Shown one piece after another: positions 32,405 through 43,936 of a stretch of 64,000 bases of DNA. The position numbers and the translations under genes were made by a program. Below the pieces are notes generated by a model. It did not search any database. It was given only the letters and a program-made list of their open reading frames with translations, and was not told where the DNA came from. Origin of the DNA: Micractinium sp. NFX-FRZ (taxonomy: Eukaryota > Chlorophyta > Trebouxiophyceae > Chlorellales > Chlorellaceae); contig JAPTJF010000040.1 of the NCBI GenBank assembly GCA_029339195.1, forward strand, positions 1 through 64,000, in the 5' to 3' direction. Position 1 is the first letter of the stretch. Each line of letters opens with the position of its first letter.

Positions 32405-33450
32405 CAGGCATCAGTGAATTGTTGGTCGTCTGGCATGAGCGCAGGAAGACGACACCGGTACCACCGGCAAGCTCCGGCACCTGATCAGCTGCAGGCGCAC
32501 CTGAACACAGTGCGAGCTGCAGCGTCCATGCTCGGAGGATGCCGGTGGCCTGCTGATGTGCAAGTTTTCTCAAGTGGCACGCCCTGGGGAAGGAAGCAGG
32601 AGCAGGGCAGGCTGGGCAGAGCGCCGGTGCTGGCGGCGGTTCTGACGGGCAGTGGCCAACCCGGTTGCAGTCACAGCCTGTGCAGGGCTGGCGTGCCTGG
32701 GAAAGGCATAAGTGCTTCTGTGCATTGACGCAGCGCCTGCGGTACTGCCAGGCTCAAGGACGCCTCACCACGACAGGTTTGTGTTAGGGGCAGGTCGCTC
32801 TCGCTCACACTCGCCTCCTGCGATCGCCCACTGTTGCTGTATCCGTAATTGACGTTCGGAGAGCGTTCCATTTCTACCTTCCTTCGGGAGCATCGCGACA
32901 GCGTGGCAGCGAAAGGCTAAAAGGGACCTGGGGGCCTAAGAATACACGTTGTGCGCTACCATCCTTTATTGCAAAGCCTCAGACGCGGCCGGGCTCTCTG
33001 TGTGTAGCTGCACCTTCCCGCGGCCGTCCCCGCGTGTCGCAGCGCCGTCTTGTTCGCTGAGAAGTTTCTGAAGACAGCGTATACGGTGCTCAGCAAGGTA
33101 AACAGCCTCGACGGTGCCGTCTGGGCGACCTGGCCTTTGGCGCGGGCGCTGCCAGCCTCTGTTGCGCTGTCCAGCCCCCGTAGAGACTCGGCGAGCGCTT
33201 CAGTATGATACTAATCATCCTGCGCCGCCTGCGGGTGTTGCAGGTGCTAGCGGCGAGGCCCTGCTCCCCGCCGCCAACGCCTACCCGGCGGCGTTGCCCT
33301 TTGCGCCGCTGCTTACCCGCTTCCTGCAGGCACGTAAAGCGCTTTGCACGCAGCTTCAAGGCACAAGCTCACCCCGTGGAATACATAAGGAAACAGGCAC
33401 TCTAGCCGCCGCCGGCAGGCCGCCAGGACCAGCGCAGCAGCCCGGTCAAG

Positions 33451-36400
33451 ATGGGGCGGAAGCACAGCAAGAATGCGGGAGTGATGGGCTCCGAGGCGCT
33501 CACCTACCAGGAGCGCAAGATGCTGGGGCACGGCATGGTGACGGAGCGGCTGGGCAAGGTGGGGTGCCGCGCCGCCGCGCTGTGCGGCCGCTGCTGCTGT
33601 TGCTGCTCCTGCTGCTTTGATATTGCTGCTGCGTTGCCCGCTCCGCTGGTGCTAGTTCGTCGCAGGAGCTCATTCCATCAGCTGTGTCATCCTATTGTCT
33701 TCTGTAATTTCCATGCAGGACTCAATCGGCAGCTACTACGACTGCCGCCTCACGCTGAGCCCCGCAGTGGTGAGCACGCTCTTTGAGCACGTGCCTGGGG
33801 TATGCTTTAGCAGTGCAGAGGCATCACGCCCGCACCGGTGCCGCTCGCCCAGCTTGCATGCCTGTCCGGCCGCCGGACAGCACTATCAAGCGGTGTCGAG
33901 GGTGTTGGCCGGTGTCCCCACCTGCTGTGGGCCCCTGCACACCGGTCCACCTCACCTCACCTCACGCGCCCCCTGCTGCCGCCTTTGGCACCCTATCGCC
34001 CTATCTGCCCACCTCCCCCACGCCAGGACCCTGTGTGCACCCCCAAGGGCTTCCTGTTCAGCCGGGAGGCCATCCTTGAGAACCTGCTTGAGCAGAAGAA
34101 GGGGAACAAGCGGAAGCTGGCGGCCTGGGCGGCGCAGCAGGCGGAGGAGGCGCGCAAGCAGGTGTGCTGCGCTGCGCCGCCGCGTGGGGAGGGCGCTGCT
34201 TGCTGCTGTTATTTTCTGTGAGCGAGGGGGCATGCGGCAGAGCTGTGAGGAGAGGTTGTGGATGTGGCCAGCAGGTGCAGCGCGCCACTGCACGTTCTTT
34301 GGCGTGTGTGCCGGGCGATGCAGTGGGCCACGGTGCAGTAGGCACGGCAGGCGGAGGAGGCTATTGAAGCAGGTGCCGCTGCTGGGCTGCTGGCCAGGGT
34401 CAGGCGCTCTGGTTAGGGCACTCCCTTGTGGTGTGCCGTGCCGTGCAACACACCCACATGTTCCACCGGGTATTGAAGCACGTACGCTTGAAGCTTCCAT
34501 CACGTTCCGTTCAACCTTGCATTCCACTGCTGCCCAACCCCGCATCGCCGCCACCCCACCCCGCCCCACCGCCGCCCGCAGTCGGACAAGGCGGCCATTG
34601 AGCAGGAGGCGGCGCTGCTGGCGTTTGACAGGCAGAACCACATGGGCGCCAGCGAGGCGCTGACCAAAAAGCTCAAGGAGACGATCAGCGAGGAGGCAGA
34701 GGTGGGTGCTGGGTGGGTGCTGCACAAACACACACCAGCACCCCACTTCTGGGCTTGGGGGCCTGGGGGATCCGGTAGTGGTGAAGGAAAAGCGTTTCCC
34801 CATCGCAGCCCAGCAGGCGCAGCGCCAGCACGGCACCGCATCTGCCCTGCGGCGTGCGAGCTGTGGTGCCAGTGAGACCAATCACGCAAGGCTGCCTCCG
34901 CTGCCCACCCCCTGCGCTGCTGCGTGTGCGCGCGCTGTGCTGTGTGTGAGACCAGCCATGTGATGCCGCCTCGCCCGTGTGCTGCCGCTCCTGCAGGTGT
35001 TGCTGACGGACAAGAAGACGGCGGCGGGGGCGGTGAACATTGAGACCAACAAGGAGCGCATGAAGGTGGGCGGGGGGGCAGGGCGTGGAGCAGCAAACAG
35101 GACACTTGAGTGGTGCAGTTGCTGTGGGGCAGTTGCAGCTTGGCTCTTGAGGGAAGGCGGCAGTGGAGCAACAGAGCGCATGCGTGGGGTGGAATGAATG
35201 GGCAAGGGGATGCCCGACATACGAACCTCGGGCCCCTTTCTCCCCCCCACTCTCTCGCCTCCCGTGCTCCAGCCGTTCTAGCCCACCCACCCCGTGCCCA
35301 CCCTCACCCGTGTGAGCAGGAGATGCGCGCCTTCTGGCTGCCCCAGAAGGCCCCCGAGTCCAAGGTGGTGCTGGACAAGCCCGACATGGCCACGCTGTGC
35401 CCCGCCAGCGGGGACAAGCTCAAGCTCAAGGTGAGGGGCGGGAGACTGGCGACGTTTGGGTGGGGCAGGGCAGGCGGGTTACTTGCGGGGGCAAGTTTGA
35501 AGGCGGGTGGCATTGTGGTCACCAGGGACCTGCAAGGTGAGGAGCCCGGACATGCAGCGCGGGCAGCCCAGCACTCCACCTTACCCCCACCCGCCCTGAG
35601 TCTTAGGCTCTGGGGGCGACCTGCTGGGGTGTTGGCAGAGGGGGTGATTGGCGGGGGATGTGCGGTTCCCGGGGTGCTGCCCAGGAGCAAGGCCTCGGTG
35701 CCCGCCATGCCATGTCAGCCTGCCTGCACTGCACTGCACGCCTGCACTGCATGCGCCTGCCTGCACTGCACGCCTGCACTGCACGCGCCTGCATGCCTGC
35801 TGGTCTCCCACTCAGGTAGGGCCGCAGCTTGGGCTCCCAGGCCCCGTGGCTGCGGCCCGTTCACGCGTGGGGCACATGGAAGCCGCCGGGGAACAATACC
35901 CCAGCCGACCCCTGCATGGGCGTGCCGGGATGCCCCCCTGGCACATTCTTTCACTTGTGCACTGCTCTCTTTCTCTCTGCCAGTCTCGCTGTCCACGCCC
36001 GCTGCCCTTCTGGTCGCTGCAATGCCTGGCCTTGCTCCCTGCTTCAAATTCTTCGCTCTGTCTGCACCCCCTCCCCCCGCCCCTGCCCTCATCCGCTCCG
36101 CCCCACCCTCCTGCTGCTCCCCTACCCGCCCCCTGCCCCTGACTCACCACACCACCACGCCACTGCTCCCCCGCCCCCTGCCTCTGCACACCACCACGCC
36201 ACTTCCTGCGCCCGCCCCCCGCCCCCACCCCTGCCTCCCTGCCTTCAGGACCTGGTCACCGTGCGCTTCACCCCCGTCCCCGACGGCGGCCCCCACGAGT
36301 ACATGGACCCAGTCACCAAGGACGTGTTCACCAACGCCAGCCGCCTGGTGGTGCTGAAGCCCACGGGTGAGGGGGGGGGTGGCTGGGCTGGGGGCGGGAA

Positions 36401-37237
36401 GAGGGGCTGGGGGGTGGGCGGCAGGGTGAGGCAGGCGGCGGGCAGGCTCCACCCGCTGCGCCACCCCGCCGCCATGCATGCGTGCGGGTCTGTGGCGCTA
36501 AAGCACGCTTTCCCCGTTTCTCCATTAACAGACTGTTGCACTGTTCTGTACATGCTCACCCTGCCATTATTTTGTCCCATCACGTGCAGGCGACGTGGTG
36601 CTCAAGGAGACGTGGGAGAAGTGCATCCGGCCGGACGGGCACTACGGGGGCAAGGAGGTGGGGGAGGGGGATGCGCTGGAGCTGCAGCGGGGTGGCACCG
36701 GATTTGCGGCGCACGACAAGGACCTGCAGGTGCGGCGGGGTGGGCGGGCCTGGTGGTGGTGGTGGTGGCGGTCCTGTTGCTGCTGTTGCCGCTGTTGTTA
36801 AAAAGACGATGGGTTTGGCTGGGTTTGGGGGGTCACTTGACGAGGATCTGCCTGTGGGCGGGCGCAGGCAGTCCCTGTTGATGGTGGTGTTCTTGTTCAA
36901 AGGCGCCAGTTTGTGGGGAGCGGGTTTGGGTCCTTTCTCGTTGTTCAGAGGCCCACCCGCTGAGTTTTCGGGGGTCCGCGGGGGGCTGGGACGGTGGTTT
37001 CGTGCGCTGCGCACCAGTGGAGGCACGGGCTATGAGGGGGCGCTCAATGCTGATACGCTGGCAGTGCTTGAAGCACGTATTGCCACGGGTCAGAGCCGGA
37101 AACAATAACGTGGCCACCTGATGCTTCTCCTGCAGGCCAAGCGGCGGTTCCTGCTGGGGCCCGGCAGCGCCCTGGCCGACCGGCGCGGGCAGACGGCAGG
37201 GCCCACCTCCAAGTTTGGCCTGCGATTCAACAACTGA
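33451..37237 (+). CDS. NOSIP: NOSIP homologue, U-box-type ubiquitin ligase
   Basis: Exons: 33451-33558, 33719-33769, 34027-34161, 34582-34701, 34997-35065, 35320-35430, 36249-36366, 36590-36729 and 37136-37237, total 317 residues, close to the ~300 of animal and plant NOSIP. The N-terminus MGRKHSKNAG matches the conserved basic start of the family. The split U-box follows: DCRLTLSPAVDPVCTPKGFLFSREAILENLLEQKK, written here as two joined exons of a domain lacking zinc ligands. After a Lys/Glu-rich helix come FWLPQKAPES, TLCPASGDKLKLKDLVTVRF, PVTKDVFTNASRLVVLKP and LELQRGGTGFA, the second half-U-box and the conserved end. NOSIP proteins are nuclear E3 ligases associated with the spliceosome in several eukaryotes. 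Several introns hold decayed exon-end copies. Confidence 0.94.
34321..34384 (+). repeat. Decayed copy of NOSIP exon 3 end with donor
   Basis: Resembles 34122-34175; GCAGGCGGAGGAGGC and AAGCAGGTG are shared. A weaker one at 35160-35198 echoes the end of exon 5 (GAGCGCATG). Confidence 0.65.
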
Positions 37238-37864
37238 TGAGATGCGCGCCAGCAGCTGCTGGTGCCCGCAACTGGCTTCGTCTCTTGTGGCCAGCCAGCA
37301 AGGCCCCGTCGTGCTGCCACGCTCGACCCTCGCTTCCTCCCGCTCCCGCCCTCGCTTGCTCTTGTCGCTTGCTGTGCCTTCCTGCTCGCCGTTCATGCTC
37401 CCAGCTCCCGCTCGCTCGCTGCTCCCGCTACCGCCTCCTCCTCCGCCGCTCCCAGATGCCAGCCCACATGCCCTGACCCATAAACGACCTCTATGACATT
37501 CCTCCGCTGCCCCATCCTCCTCTCTCTTTCTGGTGCACCGCCAATCACCAACTGTAAGCCCCGAAGCACGCTCGTTGGTTACAGCAGGGGGTAGCTGGGA
37601 TGACACTTGACCACTGCGTTACACAGCCTCTCATCTATCACAGGGAACGATGGCACTCATCACGAGAAAATCAGAAGGATGGTATACTAGACAACTCGGG
37701 CATCAGGTGAGGACAGGTTTGGAATCCAGAAGGGTTCAAGAACCGCAGCGTTGTTTGTTGTCAAGCTTCCAGCCCCTTTCGGGACGGAGGCCAAGTGGGC
37801 AACTACACTTGTGTGAGGAGGCGTTTTCCTGAGTGAAGGGTGGGAGGGCTGGGTTTTGGTGTTC
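37238..37864. other. Tail-to-tail intergenic region (NOSIP and Cys-rich gene)
   Basis: 627 bp between facing stop codons. TGTAA at 37553-37557 would serve NOSIP. TTACA at 37579 and 37619 (TGTAA on the - strand) could serve the Cys-rich gene. No gene is seen. Confidence 0.5.
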
Positions 37865-38960
37865 CTAGTTCTGCATGGCACCCGCCACCGCACCGCAGCC
37901 CTCGCTGTGCGCGCCGCCGGGGGCGCAGCACTCGCCCTCCGATGCAAAGGCGCCCCAGCCCCGCAGGCAGATCGTCTCTTCCTCGAACTGCTTGCACCGG
38001 CGCTCGGGGTACCAGTCGGAGGCGGCCCAGCAGGCGGAAGCCTTGGTGCAGCCTCCAGAGAAGGCGCGGCCGGGGAGGCAGCACTCGTCCTGAGTCGCCC
38101 AGCGGCCCCTGCAAGGCGAGGGTGGAGGAAAGGGGGAGGGAGTGAGAAGAGAGGGAGAAGGGGATGTGATGTAAGATTAATACGGGAGAGAAATGGCGGA
38201 GGGGGACAGCGGGATGAAGGGGAAAATGTTGGGCAGGATGCATTGAGGATTGGGACGGCGGGAGAGAGGCTGGTGTAGGAACGACAGGTGTGCCGCCCCG
38301 GGCAGCCCAACATCGCCCTGCTTGCCAGCCACCACCCACCGCTCCCACCAACCCAACGCACTTCCCGGCTCACCAGTTGCGACCCACGCAGATTGCGGTG
38401 TCAGTTGTGATCCCACAGGTCTGAGTGGGGTGGTAGCTACCCGCCACCCAGCATGTCACCTGCGAGGAAGCCGGTGGGGCGGAAGGTCTGGGGGAGAGGA
38501 GCGGGCACCTCCATTGGCAGGCGCCACAGCCCGTAGCCAATCCATCAGTGTAAAAACTTGCAAATGCCGTGGTCTCTTTCCTAACAGGGGCTTAATATTA
38601 GACATGCCAGGCCTGTCCTTCCGCAGGCCTTCGATAACAGGCTGTGCACCTCCACAGCCCCCTCCCCACGGAACTCACATTCTTGCTGAGGTCTGTGCAG
38701 CCTCCCTTGAATGCGCCCAGGGGGCCCTTCTGCGGGGCGCAGCACCCCTCCATGCTGGTCCACGCGTTGAAGCCACGGCCGCAGATGGTGGCATCCTGGG
38801 ACACCCCGCAACTTGCAAAAGGGTAGTACGTGACGGGCACAAAGCAAGGGGCAGGAAGGCCCTTGCCCTTGCTGCCGGCAGCCTGGTTCAGGCTGCGCCC
38901 GGTGGCAGAGGCGCTGCCCACCAGGGCCGCCAAGAGCAGCAGGGTTGCCAGGCGGGACAT
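37865..38960 (-). CDS. Secreted protein with three cysteine-rich repeats, unknown function
   Basis: Three exons in order: 38960-38679, 38459-38374 and 38108-37865, total 203 residues. The ATG at 38960 begins a clear signal peptide (MSRLATLLLLAALVGSASA). Three modules of about 50-58 residues follow, each with six cysteines: C-(F/W)-x4-5-Y-x-P-x3-C, then x7-8-IC, a W or F near GxxxF/W, a CC pair, and a final GC. Examples are PCFVPVTYYPFASC, TCWVAGSYHPTQTC and ACWAASDWYPERRC for the first part, and EGCCAP, DECCLP and GECCAP for the CC part. The even number of cysteines suggests three disulfides per module. I do not recognise the domain. Likely extracellular or cell-wall protein. The protein ends GAMQN without an anchor. 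Confidence 0.85.
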
Positions 38961-39305
38961 GGTTGTCGGCACAAAGGAAGCCGAGGGGGTGGAGGTGGGG
39001 TTGGGCGGCGCCAGCGAGGCGGCGGCGGGGAGGAGGGGGGTTTGCTGGTTCGAAGCAGGACGATTTGCGCGAACTCGAGCTAAGTACGTCGTTCTCATCT
39101 GTTCGATGTTACAAGGCTGCACACGTGCCTCGGGAGGGTGCCTCGGCCGGCCGACGGTGGCTGCCTCGGCGGGCAGTGAGCGGCTCATAAGCCGGACAAA
39201 CTCGGACGCTGGGCAATCACGCATTTCTGAGGGCATTCTGCGGATTCTCTACGCGCTCCAGCTCTCTGCCAGCGATCGACAAGCGAGCAAGCAAGAGCAG
39301 CACAG
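38961..39305. promoter_or_regulatory. Divergent promoter, Cys-rich gene and RING-CH copy A
   Basis: 345 bp between start codons. The part at about 39125-39200 is also present, inverted, beyond the 5' end of RING-CH copy B (43808-43880). The 100 bp next to the RING-CH start is not shared. Confidence 0.5.
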
Positions 39306-40505
39306 ATGTACCAGGCACAGCGCCAGGCGGCGGCGGCGGCCCCCAGCGCTGGCAGCGGCTGCGGCAGCAGCTGCAGCCCCACCGCTCGGTCGCAGCATCG
39401 CGCCAGCCACGAGGCTGAGAGCCATCTGGACGCCGACTGCTGCTGGATCTGCCTGGCGGGGGATGAGGCGGGGCGCCTCGTGCAGCCCTGCACCTGCCCC
39501 CGCTCCGTGCACCCCGCCTGCCTCAGCCGGTGGCAGCTGCAGCAGGCGGGGCGCGAGGAGGAGCGCACCTGCCGCTTCTGCCACGTCGATCTGCCCGACT
39601 GGCGCCTGGCGCACGCGGGGCTGCCCACCGCGGTGCCCATGTGAGTGCATGGGGCGGGCGGGAGGGGTGGCGCCAGGGGTGACCAGTGGGAGGGGCACTG
39701 TTGCCTCGGGCTACAGAAGGTCGGGCAGGCTGGCAGGGCGCTTGGCTGGTGTGTTAGTGGGGCAGCCAAATGCGCTAGCGAAACTTTGCAGTTGCTCATT
39801 GCTGCCTCCTCTCCTCCCTTGCCTCGTCTCCCCGTCCCTCACCTCCCCTCCTCCCGCCCTCTCCCGCTCCTTCCCCCTCCCGCCCCTGCAGCATGACGGT
39901 TGTGCACTGCGGCGTGACCCACCAGGTGGCAGTCAACCCCGGGGAGGAGGGGCGTCGGGAGTTCCTCGCCACCATCAGGTGCGGAGGATGGTCGGTTGGT
40001 TTGGGGAAGGGCGGATAGGGGACCTCGGCAGCATCGGGCGAGACAGTGCACGCTCTGCCTGCTGCGCTGCCTCCCTGCCACCCATCTCCTCACAACCTCG
40101 GCACCCTGAAAGTCACACTGCTTCTGCCCACCCACCCACCTGCCTGCCTGCCCTCAAACCCTCCACCGCAGGCGTATCTACGGGCTGGGCGAGGAGGACG
40201 AGGTGTGCCTCACCTTTGGGTGCAAGGTGCCGGGCAGCGTGGGGGAGGAGATCCAGCTGGAGGGGGCGGCCTGCTTCGACGCAGCCGTGCACCTGGCGTC
40301 AATCAGCGCAGGCGAGCGGCTGCGCAAACGCCAGCAGCGGCAGGAGCAGGAGCAGCAGGGGTGTCAGCAGCAGGAGGGATGCCCGCCGCACCCAGAGCAG
40401 CAGAAGCTGACGGCGGCAGGAGAGGCGGCGATGCGGGGCAGCAGCAGCCAGCACGGCAACCCACGGTCGGTTGCTGCCGCTGTGCGGCGGCTCTTCCGCT
40501 CTTAA
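39125..40505 (+). repeat. Left arm of a large inverted repeat (RING-CH copy A)
   Basis: About 1.4 kb, containing the whole RING-CH gene with introns, is repeated in reverse orientation at 42511-43880. Coding exons are nearly identical, introns recognisably similar, and the promoter-proximal ~100 bp diverged. Confidence 0.85.
39306..40505 (+). CDS. RING-CH (RINGv) zinc-finger protein, copy A
   Basis: Exons 39306-39640, 39892-39978 and 40172-40505, total 251 residues. Residues ~46-100 form a C4HC3 RING-CH: CCWICLAGDEAG, VQPCTCPRSVHPACLSRW, CRFCHVDLPDW. This is the MARCH-type E2-binding finger found in ubiquitin ligases. No membrane span follows, unlike most MARCH proteins. The second half (VVHCGVTHQVAVNPGEEG, LATIRRIYGL, VCLTFGCKVPGS, GAACFDAAVHLASISAGER) looks like a compact beta-rich ubiquitin-like or related domain that I cannot name. 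A Gln-rich coil and a basic end, AAAVRRLFRS, follow. Probably a cytosolic E3 ligase; substrate unknown. Confidence 0.85.
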
Positions 40506-41169
40506 GTTGTGTTCCCCTGCCATTGATCCCGCACAGATACACTGTTTCTTGTTTATTTTGTTCATGTGACTATTTGAAATGTTTAGGGAGTGGGTGTAAC
40601 ACTGCTCATGAAGGGCCGGGCCCCAACAGTGCCAAATGCCCTGGGCATGGTAGTGGCAACTGTGATGGAGGTCTGGTGTGAGGACTTGCAAACATGTAGG
40701 GACAGAGTGAGGATGGGCTGGGTAGGGGTGTGTGCGGCAAGGGACACACTGGCTTTTGCACACAGCAAGGCTGGAGCCTCCGATCCCTGGGGACCCTGGC
40801 AGGCCGTCCACCAGCACACATGTGTTTGCAGCCAGCCCCCCGGGCGCACGCATTCGCTTAGACACGTCTGCCGCAGCATGCTCTTAACTGGCGCTCCCGA
40901 CTGCCGCGGCGGTCCAGCGCTCAGTCAACACTCAGGGCGCACACGCCGGGCTGCCAGCTCAGCGCTCATGGCACGCGTGTTGGATCCTTGCGGGTGTCGC
41001 GCTGCTCGTTGCGCTCTGTGCCTACGGGCCCAAAGTCTGCCACTCCGCCAATGTCTGCAGGCGGGGGCGGGGTCCGTCGACAGGCTAAGGATTTGGGCCG
41101 GGAAAGCAGTGGGTGCAACGCATGCACGTGCTGTGCTGCGGTGTGTGGCTCGGTGATTTGAACTACCAG
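40506..41169. other. Spacer of the inverted repeat, left part
   Basis: RING-CH copy A 3' UTR with TGTAA at 40595-40599, then no recognisable gene on either strand. Confidence 0.5.
40595..40599 (+). terminator. TGTAA poly(A) signal
   Basis: TGTAA 90 nt after the stop codon of RING-CH copy A. Confidence 0.45.
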
Positions 41170-42140
41170 TCAGGATGAGGAAGGAGTAGAGAACTGCCCA
41201 GCTGCTGCCCGGCACGATGGCATGGGCAGGGGAGTCGTTTGTGCTGCGCACCAAACTGATTCAGCTAAGCGTGAAAGCACGACCTCTTCACAAACATCGA
41301 GGCGTTGGTGTGGACATGCCGAGTGTGCAGCAGAGAGCTGCACAGCTGCCGACACGAGCAGACAGCTGTGCAGCTGCTGCTCAGCAAGATTGCACAGACA
41401 GAAGGAGGTGTTGAGCAGCGCACCGTAATGGCGGCCCAGCCCGCTCTTGCGAGGCGAGATGGGCTCGTCCTCCCCGCGCTCCTTGCGCTGCTTGGCTGCC
41501 TCATCCGCTGCAGGGCAGGGCGAGGCAAAGCAGGGCATGGCATGGAGAGTGCTCGGGTAGGCTTCATGGGGGCAGGCTTGGTGAATCAGATGCAGGGATT
41601 GCCCACGCCAGCACACCCTGTGGCACGGGCGCGGCAAGTGCCTGCCAAAGGGAGCCTTGGGACACAAGCACTCAAACAAACATGAGGGTGCTGCGATGCA
41701 GGGCGTGAGGCATCGGGGTGACAGGTAGCTGTGTGCCAACAAGGGTGACAGGCGCACATTGAAAAGGGGGAGCACAGGCGGGCGCAGAGGGCAGGCAAGG
41801 GTCCCGTGGCTGTTTGCCCCTCCGCCAGCACTGGCAGGCCCCCATAAGAGGGAAGCAGCAGGCAATCAGCATCCATGCTCACCGGACTGTAGCAGGCCCG
41901 CAGGCTTGGTCTCCTGAAGAGCACGGTAGCAGGTAGGGCGAGGAAGGTGGGCAGTGAGCGGTGGCGGTGCGCAGCCGAGGGACGGCACCGTCAGCCGCCA
42001 CAACAAACCTTGCCACGGAGGGCGCTGTGCGGGGTGGCACCCATCCTGCTGTGCACAGAAGAGCACCGCAGGCCGAGGCTGTCGCAAGAACTCGCGTGGC
42101 CTGACTTCCGCACCTGCTCCTTTGCTGCCTTGTCCGCCAT
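41170..42140 (-). CDS. Small unknown protein between the inverted-repeat arms
   Basis: A consistent model has exons 42140-42114 (MADKAAKEQ), 41913-41883 (ETKPAGLLQS) and a third from 41507 (ADEAAKQRKERGEDEPISPR, then KSGLGRHY). Phases match and splice sites are canonical. The third exon may read through to the stop at 41170, or splice at a GTGCGC donor after GRHY and resume at 41239. The charged Lys/Glu/Arg-rich start and PISPRKSGLGRHY look like a genuine, conserved short protein, but I do not recognise a family. The 3' end is uncertain. Confidence 0.45.
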
Positions 42141-42510
42141 CTAAACGCTGGATTGCGACCTTTTGATCGTAATGTCACGATTTACTGTGCTGTTCAACTG
42201 TCGTGCAGCGGGTTTCGATGCTGTTCATGGGGCGGCGCCACGTCAGCGTGGCGGCTATCGTCAGGGACCAGGCGGCACAGCAGTGGGTGCTCTTTGTGAG
42301 CACCAGAGGCACCTGTTGACATAAGCTGCATACCTTGAAGACTGCAGATATGCGGTGGAATCTTTACAAGGCGGAACTTGCGCAGGGCGCCACCCAAAGC
42401 CGGTGCCTCGTCAAGGTGCGCAACGACCGCCTCAGCAGAAGTCGTTTCAAAGGTTAGTTGCAATGTTCGGAGTGTACATAAATCAATAAAACAGGTAGTC
42501 ACACGACTTG
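42141..42510. other. Spacer of the inverted repeat, right part
   Basis: Lies between the start of the small gene and the stop of RING-CH copy B. TTACA at 42364-42368 (TGTAA on the - strand) is a likely poly(A) signal for copy B, 143 nt past its stop. Confidence 0.45.
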
Positions 42511-43699
42511 TCAGCAGAACAAACTCCGCACAGCTTCCATCACCGACCGTGGGTTGCCTTGTTGGCGGCCGCTGCAAGCTGCCGATGCCGGCGCCGGAGC
42601 CAATGGCTGTTTGCTCTGCTCTGGGTGCGGCTGGCACCCCTCCTGCTGCTGGCACCCCTGCTGCTCCTGCTCCTGCCGCTGCTGGCGCTTGCGCAGCCGC
42701 TCTCCTGCGCTGATTGACGCCAGGTGCACGGCTGCGTCGAAGCAGGCCGCCCCCTCCAGCTGGATCTCCTCCCCCACGCTGCCCGGCACCTTGCACCCAA
42801 AGGTGAGGCACACCTCGTCCTCCTCGCCCAGCCCGTAGATACGCCTGCGGTGGAGGGTTTGAGGGCAGGCAGGCAGGTGCGTGGGTGGGCAGAAGCAGTG
42901 TGACTTTCAGGTTGCTGAGGTTGTGAGGAGATGGGCGGGCAGGGAGGCAGCGCAGCAGGCGAAGCGTGCACTGTCTCGTCTGCTGCTGCCAAGGTCGCCT
43001 ATCCGCCCTTCCCCAAACCAACCGACCAGCCCCCTGACCTGATGGTGGCGAGGAACTCCCGACGCCCCTCCTCCCCGGGGTTGACTGCCACCTGGTGGGT
43101 CACGCCGCAGTGCACAACCGTCATGCTGCAGGGGCGGGAGGGGGAAGGAGCGGGAGAGGGCGGGAGGAGGGGAGGTGAGGGGCCGAGGGATGAGAAGAGG
43201 GAGGCCGGGAGGCAGCAATGAGCAACTGCATAGTTTAACACCTCTGGCTGCCCCGCTAACACACCAGCCAAGCGCCCTGCCAGCCTGCCCGACCTTCTGT
43301 AGCCCGAGGCAACAGTGCCCATCCCGCCACCCCCTGTGCCACCCTGCCGCCCGCCCCATGCACTCACATGGGCACCGCGGTGGGCAGCCCCGCGTGCGCC
43401 AGGCGCCAGTCGGGCAGATCGACGTGGCAGAAGCGGCAGGTGCGCTCCTCCTCGCGCCCCGCCTGCTGCAGCTGCCACCGGCTGAGGCAGGCGGGGTGCA
43501 CGGAGCGGGGGCAGGTGCAGGGCTGCACGAGGCGCCCCGCCTCATCCCCCGCCAGGCAGATCCAGCAGCAGTCTGTGTCCAGCTGGCTCGCAGCCTCGTG
43601 GCTGGCGTGATGCTGCGACCGAGCGGTGGGGCTGCAGCTGCTGCCGCAGCCGCTGCCGGCGCTGGGGGCCGCCGCCGCCTGGTGCTGTGCCTGGTACAT
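42511..43699 (-). CDS. RING-CH (RINGv) zinc-finger protein, copy B
   Basis: Inverted paralogue of copy A with the same three-exon structure: 43699-43368, 43125-43039 and 42844-42511, total 250 residues. All RING-CH cysteines and the histidine are kept, and the second domain is almost identical. Differences are single substitutions, one residue fewer in the N-terminal Ala run, and a changed end (VMEAVRSLFC instead of VAAAVRRLFRS). The donor of intron 2 is GTCAGG here and GTGCGG in copy A. Both copies look intact, which argues for a recent duplication or continuing gene conversion. Confidence 0.85.
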
Positions 43700-43880
43700 C
43701 AGTGCTGCGTCCGGCTGGGCGCGATGTTACATTAGTCCACGGCGAGCCAGCAGCGTTGAACCCGCTAAATGGTATTGAGCACGTGATCTTTGCGGGCTTC
43801 TCATATTCGTTCGGCTTATGACCCGCTCACTGCCCGCCGAGGCAGCCACCATGCCGAGTCGAGGCACCATGACGAGGCAG
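42511..43880 (-). repeat. Right arm of the inverted repeat (RING-CH copy B)
   Basis: Counterpart of 39125-40505. The arms are about 1.4 kb and the spacer about 2.0 kb. The outer end near 43808-43880 shares GCTGCCTCGGCGGGCAGTGA with 39160-39180. Confidence 0.85.
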
Positions 43881-43897
43881 GCGACACGAACGATGTT

Positions 43898-43902
43898 TTA
43901 CA
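43898..43902 (-). terminator. TGTAA poly(A) signal
   Basis: TTACA on the + strand, TGTAA in the sense of the amidohydrolase gene, 35 nt past its stop codon. Confidence 0.4.
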
Positions 43903-43936
43903 ATTTCGCGTGTGTACAGGCGTATCTCAACATGCT

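Larger units (their letters stand above)
31629..33450. other. Intergenic region between CDPK and NOSIP
   Basis: Contains the CDPK 3' UTR (TGTAA at 32110), a possible small reverse-strand gene (32159-32404) and the NOSIP upstream region. An open stretch at 33243-33350 reads ALLPAANAYPAALPFAP on the + strand but cannot be tied into a gene. Confidence 0.45.

Noticed and set aside
35110..36357. 415-codon open frame
   Set aside because: Only the NOSIP exons inside it are conserved; the rest is intron sequence between good splice sites.
38830..40410. 526-codon open frame on the + strand
   Set aside because: It runs antisense through the Cys-rich gene and out of frame across RING-CH copy A and its introns. 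High GC content produces many such long frames.
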